A DNA stretch of 6,330 bases from an uncultured Burkholderiales bacterium (GCA_937925755.1 CALAMX010000140.1:1-6330), one strand, 5' to 3'. Positions 1-5,831 are shown, counted from the stretch's first letter. Notes: generated by a model from the letters alone, not told the origin. A program made the numbers and translations.

Positions 1-2
1 AG

Positions 3-194
3 GTCATCAACCTCCTCGACCCCGACGTCATCGTCCTGGGCGGCGGTGTGTCCAACATTGCCCGCCTGTATGAAAACGTCCCCCGGCTTTGGGGCCGCTA
101 CGTCTTCTCCGACCGGGTGGACACCCGGCTCGTGCCGCCCCTACATGGCGACTCGAGCGGCGTGCGCGGGGCGGCGTGGTTGTGGGCGGAGTAG
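3..194 (+). CDS. mak: ROK-family sugar kinase, C-terminal end (fructokinase, Mak-like), partial
   Basis: This is the last 63 residues of a protein that begins before the window and ends at the TAG at 192-194. It reads VINLLDPDVIVLGGGVSN near the start and HGDSSGVRGAAWLW at the end. Both segments closely match my memory of the end of E. coli Mak, an ATP-dependent fructokinase of the ROK (Repressor, ORF, Kinase) family. The DPDVIVLGGG strand-turn belongs to the ROK C-terminal lobe. The catalytic Asp and the zinc-binding Cys/His motif would lie upstream and cannot be checked. The expected product is a cytosolic hexokinase-type enzyme making fructose 6-phosphate. Other ROK members (glucokinase, N-acetylglucosamine kinase) end similarly, so the family is firm and the substrate less so. 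The next feature on this strand is the cas3 remnant 76 bp later, which has no evident functional link. Confidence 0.85.
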   Translation, partial: VINLLDPDVIVLGGGVSNIARLYENVPRLWGRYVFSDRVDTRLVPPLHGDSSGVRGAAWLWAE

Positions 195-270
195 ACGATA
201 CGGAAAAGTGAAAGCTGGACTCATCTGGTGAGCCAGTGGCTACGCACAATGTCGGTGCACTTCACCAGGG

Positions 271-857
271 ATGTGGCGAATGGCAGCACTGCGACCGATC
301 GCGCATGCGGCACAGAATGTGGACGGCACGCGGCGTGCGCCGCATTCGCTGGCCGAACACCTGACCCAGGTAGTAGTGCTGGCCGCTGACCAAGCTAGGC
401 GCTTCGGCGGTGAGGACTGGGCGCGCCTGGCCGGGCTGTGGCACGACCTTGGCAAATATCGACCCGCTTTCCAACACTACATCCGACAGGCAAGCGGTTT
501 CAACGCGGATGCGCACATCGAAGGCGCCACCGGTCGCGCGACCCATCCCCACGGCCGGTACCCTGTTGGCGTGCGACAGATTTCGCGAAGCCGGTGCTGT
601 GCTCGCCTACCTCATCGCCGGTCACCATGCAGGTCTAGATGAGTGGCATGGCGGCCTGGAAACCCGGCTGACCAGCAAAGACGCCCGAAATGAACTGGGT
701 GAGGTCATGGAGGCCAATCCACCGAAGCCTATGCTCGACCCTGGCGACTTCAATCTGGACTTGAGCAAAGTTCCTGGCCGCAGCGCCGGCTTCGCACTGT
801 GGGTACGCATGCTGCTTTCCGCCCTGGTGGCTGCCGACTTCCTGGACAGAGCGTTAT
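271..857 (+). pseudogene. cas3'': Cas3 HD-nuclease domain (Cas3''), frameshifted and truncated remnant
   Basis: Two reading frames together spell the HD nuclease domain of type I CRISPR Cas3. Frame 1 (from 271) carries PIAHAAQ, HSLAEHL, then the metal-binding LAGLWHDLGKYRPAFQHYI (His58-Asp59) and AHIEG. Frame 2 (from about 551) continues with TAGTLLACDRF, AYLIAGHHAGLDEWHGGLE (His-His at 623-628) and ends in SALVAADFLDRAL. The frames join if one C is removed from the run at 547-550, giving THPTAG where Cas3 proteins usually have THSTAG. ATG 271 is the longest start; ATG 280 has a better-placed AGGG (267-270). Intact Cas3 would continue into a DExD/H helicase of several hundred residues. Here homology stops where the inverted-repeat element begins at 858, and frame 2 then runs through element sequence to a TAA at 974-976. 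A stand-alone Cas3'' ends not far beyond this point, but the frameshift still breaks it. Subtype is not assignable. Confidence 0.8.
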
Positions 858-876
858 ACCTAAAAACCGCAGTTGA
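858..876 (+). repeat. Left terminal inverted repeat of the element
   Basis: ACCTAAAAACCGCAGTTGA. It is a perfect 19-bp inverted match to 1197-1215. The match breaks immediately on the outer side (T857 against T1216) and after position 876 on the inner side, which defines the ends of the repeat. Confidence 0.85.
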
Positions 877-927
877 ACGGGCCCGACGGGTGGTTCAAGC
901 GGGTGTCTGGCGCGAAGCGACGACGCC

Positions 928-944
928 GCAGGGTCGCTCCCTGC
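928..944. repeat. Short hairpin inside the element
   Basis: GCAGGG-TCGCT-CCCTGC is a perfect 6-bp stem with a 5-nt loop. It lies in the left arm between the inner inverted repeat and the central hairpin, in the part that has no counterpart in the right arm. Confidence 0.55.
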
Positions 945-956
945 AAGGAGGAGCGA

Positions 957-996
957 AAACGAGCCTGGTAAACTAATCCCACAACCAGGCTCGTTT
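957..996. repeat. Central 13-bp hairpin of the element
   Basis: AAACGAGCCTGGT (957-969) and ACCAGGCTCGTTT (984-996) form a perfect 13-bp stem around a 14-nt loop. With A956 bulged out, G955-C997 and C954-G998 extend it. No U-run follows on either strand, so it does not look like a classical intrinsic terminator. It is more likely the core of the palindromic element. Confidence 0.8.
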
Positions 997-1051
997 CGTC
1001 GCAGACACAAAGCCAGACGCCCGCTTGGGCCGCACCAGCCCGCAGGGCGCA

Positions 1052-1140
1052 GGACAGCACGCAGTGCTGGTCCCGAGCGCAGCGAGGGATGGGCCGAAGG
1101 CCCACAAAGCGGGTTGTTGCGGGCTCACCCTGCGGGTGAG
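1052..1140. repeat. Row of three GC-rich hairpins with 3-nt loops
   Basis: Three hairpins follow each other. At 1052-1073, GGACAGCAC-GCA-GTGCTGGTCC has a 6-bp stem, then 3 bp beyond a bulged G1070. At 1090-1104, TGGGCC-GAA-GGCCCA has a 6-bp stem. At 1124-1140, CTCACCC-TGC-GGGTGAG has a 7-bp stem. All loops are three bases. Such a series would fold as single-stranded DNA or RNA on either strand. Hairpins of this kind are common in small palindromic elements. No function can be assigned. Confidence 0.65.
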
Positions 1141-1196
1141 TCGTCTCAAGACCACATCCTTCAATGGATTCATGACGTTGTAACACAAAAAAGCGG

Positions 1197-1215
1197 TCAA
1201 CTGCGGTTTTTAGGT
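1197..1215 (-). repeat. Right terminal inverted repeat of the element
   Basis: TCAACTGCGGTTTTTAGGT. It is the exact reverse complement of 858-876 and closes the 358-bp element. The sequence after it (TGAAGTAAAAGCC) shows no sign of resuming the cas3 reading frame. Confidence 0.85.
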
Positions 1216-1406
1216 TGAAGTAAAAGCCGGAGCGTGTTCCGACCGCGCAGCGGATGCCTCGCCCATCGATCCGCAACGAACGCCCCTGTCCGCTGGGGAG
1301 GACGTATGCAGGGCAGCGATGCGTCTAGTCTTTTCGCATCGACGCCCCCGACCAAGCCCAACTCGCGCTCGGATCAGGCTCCGGTGCGGTCTCTACCAGC
1401 CCTTGA
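1216..1406. other. Intergenic stretch between the element and the epsD stop
   Basis: I see no gene here. An open frame on the plus strand and the long minus-strand frame from 1276 have no recognisable motifs. Two small inverted repeats are present: GCGGAT/ATCCGC at 1250-1255 and 1269-1274, and CGATGCG/CGCATCG at 1317-1323 and 1335-1341. The second lies about 65 nt past the epsD stop, but neither strand has the U-run needed to call it an intrinsic terminator. Confidence 0.5.
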
Positions 1407-2366
1407 CTACCGCTCGCCTGCGGGCGCGGTGAGATCCGGTAGAGCCGCCGGCGCAACCTCTCTGGCGTCAGCCCCTGGCTTGACCGGAGGCAGCACGGGA
1501 GGCGCCTCGGCCTTGGTCGCCTCGCTGTACTCGCCGAGATATTCGACCTTGGTGGTATCACGCAGACGTTTGAGCTCCTTTTCGGCGAGTTCGCGTTTCC
1601 TCGCGTTGAGCAGGTAGCGCTCGATGACCGGTGTGGCCTGCTGCAGGGTCACCGGTTGGGTTTGTGAGCCAGCCAGGTAAACGATATTGAGGACATTATT
1701 GCCGGATAGGGTCAAGGCCTGTCCGTCCTTGAGGGCATGCAGTCGCGGCAAAAGCTCTAGCGGCAACTGCTCGGCCGCCTTGACGCTTTGTGCGCCACGC
1801 GCGGGGATATTGTTCGCCCTCAGCCACTCGACGAACTCGTTCAGATTGCGCACGCTGGCGAGCTTCTCCTGCACCAGGGCGGCGTTGTCCGGAGTGACCT
1901 GCACCGAGAGTTCCTGCAGTCGGTAGATGCGCCGCTCGGAGAAGAGCTCGGGGTGCTTGTCGTAGTAGTCTTTGATCTCGGCCTCGGTCGGCTTGGCCGC
2001 TGCGGCGGTGATCTTTTCCACGTAGGCTTGGGCGAGGATCTGCCGGCGCGCGGCCTCCAGGGCCTGGAGCACCTTGGGTTCGTGGTCGAGCTTCTCGGCA
2101 ATGGCCTGCTGCATCAGCAGATGCTGGTCCACCAGACCGCGCAGGACCTGGTTGGCCGCCTGTTTGGATTGTTCCGGAGTGAGATTTCCACCCAGCCGAG
2201 CGAGCTCATGGTTGAGCTCAAGCACCGTGATCTCGTCCTTGCCGACCTTGGCTGCCACCTGGGTCGCCTTCCCGTCCCCGCCTTCCTTCTTGTCGCCACA
2301 GCCGTGCAATGCCATAGCCATGGCAAGTGTCAGCACGGACAGGGCCAGTCCTCGCGTCAGTTTCAT
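1407..2366 (-). CDS. epsD: EpsD-family peptidyl-prolyl cis-trans isomerase, lipoprotein
   Basis: A 319-residue envelope protein of the EpsD group of SurA/PrsA-like parvulin isomerases, which usually help export or assemble exopolysaccharide. It begins with a lipoprotein signal (MKLTRG, hydrophobic 7-20) and a lipobox ending at Cys23 (LHGC). Residue +2 is Gly, so outer-membrane sorting is expected. Residues about 36-115 form a SurA-N-like helical region (VGKDEITVLELNHELARLG, LRGLVDQHLLMQQAIAEKL). PTEAEIKDYYDKHPELF (126-142) leads into a divergent rotamase-like domain to about 235. A helical segment follows (245-270), then a Pro/Ala-rich, probably disordered tail (288-319). The start at 2366 has GAGG 7 nt upstream. 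It lies 237 bp from phoH with its own promoter, so it is probably transcribed alone. No exopolysaccharide genes are visible nearby, so the role is inferred from family only. Confidence 0.85.
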   Translation of the reverse strand: MKLTRGLALSVLTLAMAMALHGCGDKKEGGDGKATQVAAKVGKDEITVLELNHELARLGGNLTPEQSKQAANQVLRGLVDQHLLMQQAIAEKLDHEPKVLQALEAARRQILAQAYVEKITAAAAKPTEAEIKDYYDKHPELFSERRIYRLQELSVQVTPDNAALVQEKLASVRNLNEFVEWLRANNIPARGAQSVKAAEQLPLELLPRLHALKDGQALTLSGNNVLNIVYLAGSQTQPVTLQQATPVIERYLLNARKRELAEKELKRLRDTTKVEYLGEYSEATKAEAPPVLPPVKPGADAREVAPAALPDLTAPAGER

Positions 2367-2471
2367 GTGGATCCTCGTGATGTGCGTTGGTTGGCCAGGG
2401 TATCAGGGTCTGTCATAGCACGTGAGGAGCCCCAACGCCCAGGAATGGGTGGGTAAATAGTATCTCAACGA

Positions 2472-2500
2472 ATTATCCCAAACGGGATGCGGATTCTCAA
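2472..2500 (-). promoter_or_regulatory. Sigma70-like promoter for epsD
   Basis: On the minus strand a -35 box TTGAGA (2495-2500) and a -10 box GATAAT (2472-2477) are separated by exactly 17 bp. This points to transcription starting near 2465 and a leader of about 100 nt before the epsD ATG. It is the clearest promoter in the gap between phoH and epsD. Confidence 0.65.
2475..2488. promoter_or_regulatory. Palindrome overlapping the epsD -10 box, possible operator
   Basis: ATCCC-AAAC-GGGAT is a perfect 5-bp inverted repeat with a 4-bp centre. It shares bases with the -10 box and the promoter spacer, so a protein bound here would block RNA polymerase. No regulator family is recognised, and a repeat this short can arise by chance. 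Confidence 0.3.
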
Positions 2501-2603
2501 AACCGCCCTGCACCCCTCGGCCTGTGCTTGCGGCAACCATGTTCCAGCGAGTGTTGTTTGCTGGTGAGAGGAGGTCCATGACCGGCACGCCGCCCTCAGG
2601 CCC

Positions 2604-4010
2604 TCAAAGCACGCTGGCTGCATGATCGGCCAGGCGCGAGCGCTCTCCGCGCGCCAGGGTCACGTGGCCGCTGTGCGGCCAGCCTTTGAAGCGATCGACC
2701 ACGTAGGTCAGGCCAGAGCTGCCCTCGGTGAGATAGGGTGTGTCGATCTGGGCGATGTTGCCCAAACAGACCACTTTGGTGCCGGGGCCGGCGCGGGTGA
2801 TCAAGGTCTTCATCTGTTTCGGGGTGAGGTTTTGCGCCTCGTCGATGATTAGGAACTTGTTGATGAAGGTGCGCCCACGCATGAAGTTGAGAGACTTGAC
2901 CTTGATGCGCGAGCGGATCAAGTCTTGGGTGGCCGCCCTGCCCCACTCGCCGGCCTCTTGATCGTTCATGTTGAGCACGTCGAGGTTGTCCTCGAGCGCG
3001 CCCATCCACGGCGTCATCTTCTCTTCCTCGGTGCCGGGCAAAAAGCCGATGTCCTCCCCGACCGGCACGGTCACGCGGGTCATGATGATCTCGCTGTAGC
3101 GTTTCTCCTCCAGGGTCTGGGTGAGCCCCGCCGCGAGGGTGAGCAGGGTCTTGCCGGTGCCGGCCTGACCGAGCAGGGTGACGAAATCGATGTCGGGGTT
3201 CATGAGGACGTTCAAGGCGAAGTTCTGCTCCCGGTTGCGCGCCGTAATACCCCAGACGTTGTTCTTATAGTGGCTGAAGTCGCGGATCGTGACCAAGACG
3301 GCGGTGTTGCCCTTGACCTCGAGGACTTGGGCACTGAGCGGCCGCTCGCCTTCCTGATAGACGAACTCGTTGATCAGCAGGGAGGGCACCAGGGGCCCCG
3401 TCACCCGATAATACACCCGGCCCTCTTTCTGCCAGGACTCCATGCCCTTGCCGTGGGTGTCCCAGAAGTCCGCCGGCAGCTCGCGCACCCCGGTGTAGAG
3501 GATATCGGTGTCCTCCAGCACCTTGTCGTTATAGTAGTCCTCCGCCGCGATCCCCAATGCACGCGCCTTGATGCGCATGTTGATGTCCTTGGTGACCAGG
3601 ATGACCGGTCGCTCGGGGTACTTGTTCTTCAAATAGCCGGCCACCCCCAGGATCTGGTTGTCCACCTTGCTATAGGGCAGCACGGAGGTGATGTCGCTGT
3701 CGATCGGGTGGGTCTGCAGCAGCAGCCGACCCGTGGCGGCGTTATGGCTGTGGGGCGCCAGATGAGCGCCTTCGCTGATCTCGGACTCGCGCCCACTGAC
3801 GATCTCCTCGATGAAGCGACTGGCCTGGCGGGCATTGCGGGCGACTTCCGACATCCCTTTCTTGTTGTGGTCCAGCTCCTCGAGCGTGGCCATTGGCAGG
3901 TAGATGTCGTGTTCCTGAAAACGGTAAAGACAGGTGGGATCGTGTAGCAGGACGTTCGTGTCGAGGACGAACAGCTTGGTCTGCGACTGGGGTTTGGGTT
4001 TGCGCGCCAT
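2604..4010 (-). CDS. PIN-PhoH protein (PhoH family ATPase with N-terminal PIN domain)
   Basis: A complete 468-residue cytosolic protein with two domains. The N-terminal PIN (VapC-type RNase) domain covers about 12-160. Its acidic metal-site candidates are Asp17 (FVLDTNVLL), Glu44/Glu45 (ATLEELDH), Asp117 (SKVDNQIL) and Asp142 (VTKDINMR). The PhoH ATPase domain covers about 255-465, with Walker A GQAGTGKT (281-288), Walker B FLIIDEAQN (386-394), CLGNIAQIDTPYL (415-427) and a closing RGERSRLAD arginine motif. In actinobacteria, PIN-PhoH (PhoH2) proteins are ATP-dependent RNA helicases and RNases. A similar RNA-processing role here is inference. All key residues are present, so the protein should be active. 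The start at 4010 lacks a good Shine-Dalgarno and lies 33 nt after the bcp stop, consistent with co-transcription and coupled translation. The gene is distinct from the shorter PhoH/YbeZ of the ybeY operon, which lacks PIN. Confidence 0.93.
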   Translation of the reverse strand: MARKPKPQSQTKLFVLDTNVLLHDPTCLYRFQEHDIYLPMATLEELDHNKKGMSEVARNARQASRFIEEIVSGRESEISEGAHLAPHSHNAATGRLLLQTHPIDSDITSVLPYSKVDNQILGVAGYLKNKYPERPVILVTKDINMRIKARALGIAAEDYYNDKVLEDTDILYTGVRELPADFWDTHGKGMESWQKEGRVYYRVTGPLVPSLLINEFVYQEGERPLSAQVLEVKGNTAVLVTIRDFSHYKNNVWGITARNREQNFALNVLMNPDIDFVTLLGQAGTGKTLLTLAAGLTQTLEEKRYSEIIMTRVTVPVGEDIGFLPGTEEEKMTPWMGALEDNLDVLNMNDQEAGEWGRAATQDLIRSRIKVKSLNFMRGRTFINKFLIIDEAQNLTPKQMKTLITRAGPGTKVVCLGNIAQIDTPYLTEGSSGLTYVVDRFKGWPHSGHVTLARGERSRLADHAASVL

Positions 4011-4043
4011 CAGTTGGGTGTGGGAGGCGATTCGGAGACAGGA

Positions 4044-4505
4044 TCAGGCCAGTGTACGGACGAACTCGAGGACGTCGCGGGCATGGTCGGGCACCTTCAC
4101 CGCCCGCCACTCCCGAGCGACGCGTCCCTCGCGGTCGATGACAAAGGTACTGCGCTCGATGCCGCGGACCTTCTTGCCATACATGTTTTTGAGTTTGATG
4201 ACACCATAGGCCTCACACACCTTCTCGTCCTCATCGGAGAGCAGCTCAAAAGGCAGCCCGAGCTTGGCCTTGAATCCCTCATGCGACTTCATGCTGTCGC
4301 GCGAGATACCGAAGACCTCGCAGTCGAGGGCCTGGAACAGATCGTAGAGGTCGCGGAAGTCCTGGCCCTCAGTGGTGCAGCCAGGGGTATTATCCTTGGG
4401 GTAGAAATACAGCACGACCGGCTTGCCGCGCAGCCCTGAGAGTCGTACGACGCGGCCGCTGGTGGCGGGGAGTTCGAAATCGGGGGCGAGTTGTCCTTGC
4501 AGCAT
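4044..4505 (-). CDS. bcp: Thioredoxin-dependent peroxiredoxin, PrxQ/Bcp family
   Basis: A 153-residue cytosolic peroxiredoxin of normal family length that reduces H2O2 and organic hydroperoxides using thiol donors. The active-site segment YFYPKDNTPGCTTEGQDFRD places the peroxidatic cysteine at Cys43 within the TPxxC-type motif. FGISRDSMKSHEGF, LPFELLSDEDEKVCEAYGV and IERSTFVIDREGRV are further Bcp hallmarks. The resolving cysteine found five residues later in E. coli Bcp is absent (Gln48). Cys62 and Cys96 are the only other cysteines, so the enzyme works either as a 1-Cys type or with another resolving partner. GAGGAG (4510-4515) sits 4 nt before the start, a strong ribosome site. The gene has its own upstream promoter and is followed closely by phoH. 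Confidence 0.94.
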   Translation of the reverse strand: MLQGQLAPDFELPATSGRVVRLSGLRGKPVVLYFYPKDNTPGCTTEGQDFRDLYDLFQALDCEVFGISRDSMKSHEGFKAKLGLPFELLSDEDEKVCEAYGVIKLKNMYGKKVRGIERSTFVIDREGRVAREWRAVKVPDHARDVLEFVRTLA

Positions 4506-4509
4506 GGGG

Positions 4510-4515
4510 CTCCTC
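4510..4515 (-). promoter_or_regulatory. Ribosome binding site of bcp
   Basis: GAGGAG on the minus strand, 4 nt before the ATG at 4505. It is the strongest Shine-Dalgarno among the minus-strand genes and fixes the start, which matches the usual N-terminus of the family (residues xAPDFELP near position 7). Confidence 0.75.
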
Positions 4516-4537
4516 TGATGGGGGAATCGTCGGCCGG

Positions 4538-4566
4538 ATTATCGGCGAGCCTCCTCGAGCCAGCAA
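4538..4566 (-). promoter_or_regulatory. Sigma70-like promoter for bcp-phoH
   Basis: A -10 box GATAAT (4538-4543) lies 17 bp downstream of a weaker -35 box TTGCTG (4561-4566) on the minus strand. It falls inside the 102-bp gap between the adaptor stop and the bcp start, giving a leader of about 25 nt. Its presence suggests bcp and phoH are transcribed independently of the adaptor gene. Confidence 0.55.
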
Positions 4567-4607
4567 GAAAGAGACAAGACCTAAGCATGCGCCCTACAGC
4601 GCCGGCC

Positions 4608-5831
4608 TCAGGGCTTGACCACCGCCACACGTAGCCCGGTCACCGCGTTGGGCAGTTGGGTGACCATTACCTGATCACCCCGCTTGAGCGCATCGCTTTT
4701 CACCAGCAGCATAGGCCGCTCACCGGCCTGTTCACCCAGGACCTGAACGGGAATGGCGCGCAGACGGCCGGCCTCGACTCGGTAGACGTAACGCCCCCCG
4801 TGCAGGGCTGAATAAGGCAGCGCGATGGCGCCCTCCACTGCCGGTCTGAGCACGCGCAAGGTCACCAGACTGCCGAGGCGCAGCTGCACGGACGCCGCCT
4901 GCACGCGAAATAAGGCATCTACACCGCGGGTGTCGGCCGCCCCCGACAGGCGGACCAGACGCAATCGGACCTGCTCGCCGCCGACATCGGCGCTGGCCTC
5001 GAGATTGTGGCCGCGCGCGAGTTCGGCCTGGACCTCCGCCTCGTATGGCGCCGGGATCTTGGCGCGCAACTCCAGACCCGCCGTTGGATAGAGGCTCAAA
5101 AGGGTCTGCCCGGTGTTGACCTGATCGCCCTCAGCCACCAGTCGCTCGGCGACGATGCCATCGAAGGGGGCATAAAGGCGGCTACGCGTGAGCGCCAGCT
5201 CGGCCTGCTGCAGATTGGCCTCAGCCTGCGCCAGGCGCGCCCTGAGCTGAGCCATGCGCGCCTCGTGATCTTGGAGGGCGAGTTCACGGTTACGCAGGCT
5301 GATCTGCTGGCGTGCGAGCGTCTGGCGGCTCTGATCGACCGCGGCCTGGGAATAGAAATTCTCTTGCCGCAGCCGTTCGAAACGCGCGACGTCCGCCGTG
5401 GCGAACTCGAGCAGTCGGCGCTCTTGGTCGAGCTGGTCGAGGTCGGCCGCGTGACGCAGCCGCTCGCTTTCCAGGGCCGCCTTTAGCTCCTGCACCTGGG
5501 CGCGCGCCTGAGCCACACGCGGCTCGAAATCGCGGGGGTCGAGCTCGAGCAGGAGCTGGCCTCGGCGCACGGCCTGCCCTTCTAAAACGAGGACGCGGCT
5601 TACCCGCCCAACGCCGGGGGCGGCTGCGCGGGTGAACGCCGGGCTCTCGACCCGGGCGTTGAGGGTGAGCACCGGGCTGCGGGCAGCCGGCTCGACGCTG
5701 ACCGTTTCCACCCGCCAGACCTGCTCCTGGGGCGCGGCCGCCACGGGTTTGGGTCGTGTCGCTTTGAGGGCGGCAAAACCGCCGATGCCGACGGCGAGTA
5801 AGGCCAAGGGCAGGAGTATTTTTTTGTTCAT
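4608..5831 (-). CDS. Efflux RND/HlyD-type periplasmic adaptor (membrane fusion protein)
   Basis: A 407-residue adaptor that would link an inner-membrane pump to an outer-membrane channel. Residues 5-23 form one membrane anchor after MNKK. The first lipoyl half spans about 66-100 (APGVGRVSRVLVLEGQAVRRGQLLLELD), followed by a long coiled-coil hairpin at about 101-215 rich in Gln, Glu, Arg, Ala and Leu. The second lipoyl half (YAPFDGIVAERLVAEGDQVNTGQ) spans 220-242, then come a beta-barrel (251-335) and a membrane-proximal domain (336-407). Start choice: ATG 5831 gives a standard Lys-plus-hydrophobic N-terminus. In-frame ATG 5897 has a better Shine-Dalgarno (GGGAG, 5904-5908) and would add 22 residues (MSPHRWIWCLSALCLEMNLAC then Asn). 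I prefer 5831 on protein grounds, without certainty. No RND pump or TolC-like gene lies beside it. Substrate unknown. Confidence 0.88.
   Translation of the reverse strand: MNKKILLPLALLAVGIGGFAALKATRPKPVAAAPQEQVWRVETVSVEPAARSPVLTLNARVESPAFTRAAAPGVGRVSRVLVLEGQAVRRGQLLLELDPRDFEPRVAQARAQVQELKAALESERLRHAADLDQLDQERRLLEFATADVARFERLRQENFYSQAAVDQSRQTLARQQISLRNRELALQDHEARMAQLRARLAQAEANLQQAELALTRSRLYAPFDGIVAERLVAEGDQVNTGQTLLSLYPTAGLELRAKIPAPYEAEVQAELARGHNLEASADVGGEQVRLRLVRLSGAADTRGVDALFRVQAASVQLRLGSLVTLRVLRPAVEGAIALPYSALHGGRYVYRVEAGRLRAIPVQVLGEQAGERPMLLVKSDALKRGDQVMVTQLPNAVTGLRVAVVKP

Larger units (their letters stand above)
896..1027. repeat. Inner inverted repeat, 16-bp arms, 15/16 matching
   Basis: The left arm at 896-911 (CAAGCGGGTGTCTGGC) pairs with the right arm at 1012-1027 (GCCAGACGCCCGCTTG), with one mismatch (T904 against the C expected). 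The pair sits inside the terminal repeats and outside the central hairpin. The three inverted repeats therefore nest, and the left half of the element is largely a palindrome with unequal arm lengths. Confidence 0.75.
858..1215. mobile_element. MITE-like non-autonomous element with terminal inverted repeats
   Basis: A segment of about 358 bp is bounded by perfect 19-bp inverted repeats (858-876 ACCTAAAAACCGCAGTTGA; 1197-1215 its exact reverse complement). Nothing inside looks like a transposase. The interior instead holds a second nested inverted repeat, a 13-bp hairpin and several short hairpins, as expected of a MITE or other palindromic mobile element. The left end abuts the point where Cas3 homology stops, so it appears to have inserted in, or formed a junction with, cas3''. 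No target-site duplication is evident: the flanks ...GCGTTAT and TGAAGTA... do not match. The element may be old, one flank may have been deleted, or the true ends may differ by a few bases. The CCTA start recalls some IS families, but I cannot name the parent. Confidence 0.65.

Noticed and set aside
957..996. Central 13-bp hairpin as an intrinsic terminator for the upstream plus-strand genes
   Set aside because: The stem is followed by only three T residues, which belong to the stem itself, and its place within nested inverted repeats fits the mobile element better.
860..1276. Minus-strand open frame of 138 codons spanning the palindromic element
   Set aside because: It is made almost wholly of element sequence including both terminal repeats, is rich in Arg, Cys and Gly with no domain motif, and is explained by the GC-rich palindromes.
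1317..1341. Hairpin CGATGCG/CGCATCG as an epsD terminator
   Set aside because: It has an 11-nt loop and no U-run following on the minus strand.
195..1406. Possible CRISPR array near the cas3 remnant
   Set aside because: No direct repeats with regular spacers were seen. All repeats here are inverted and belong to the MITE-like element.
1234..1617. Plus-strand open frame across the gap and the end of epsD
   Set aside because: It overlaps the epsD coding end antisense, is rich in Ser, Ala and Pro, and has no ribosome site or recognisable homology.
1788..2456. 222-codon plus-strand open frame opposite epsD
   Set aside because: It is an antisense shadow of the EpsD lipoprotein gene. It shows no motifs, and its composition fits a reverse frame.
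2925..3947. 340-codon plus-strand open frame opposite phoH
   Set aside because: It is the antisense shadow of a PIN-PhoH gene whose Walker motifs and PIN acidic residues are intact. Its His/Asp/Val-rich translation is typical of the reverse frame of a GC-rich gene.
5007..5486. 159-codon plus-strand open frame opposite the adaptor
   Set aside because: It is a shadow of the adaptor's coiled-coil region, where repetitive Gln/Arg/Leu/Ala codons leave the opposite strand open.
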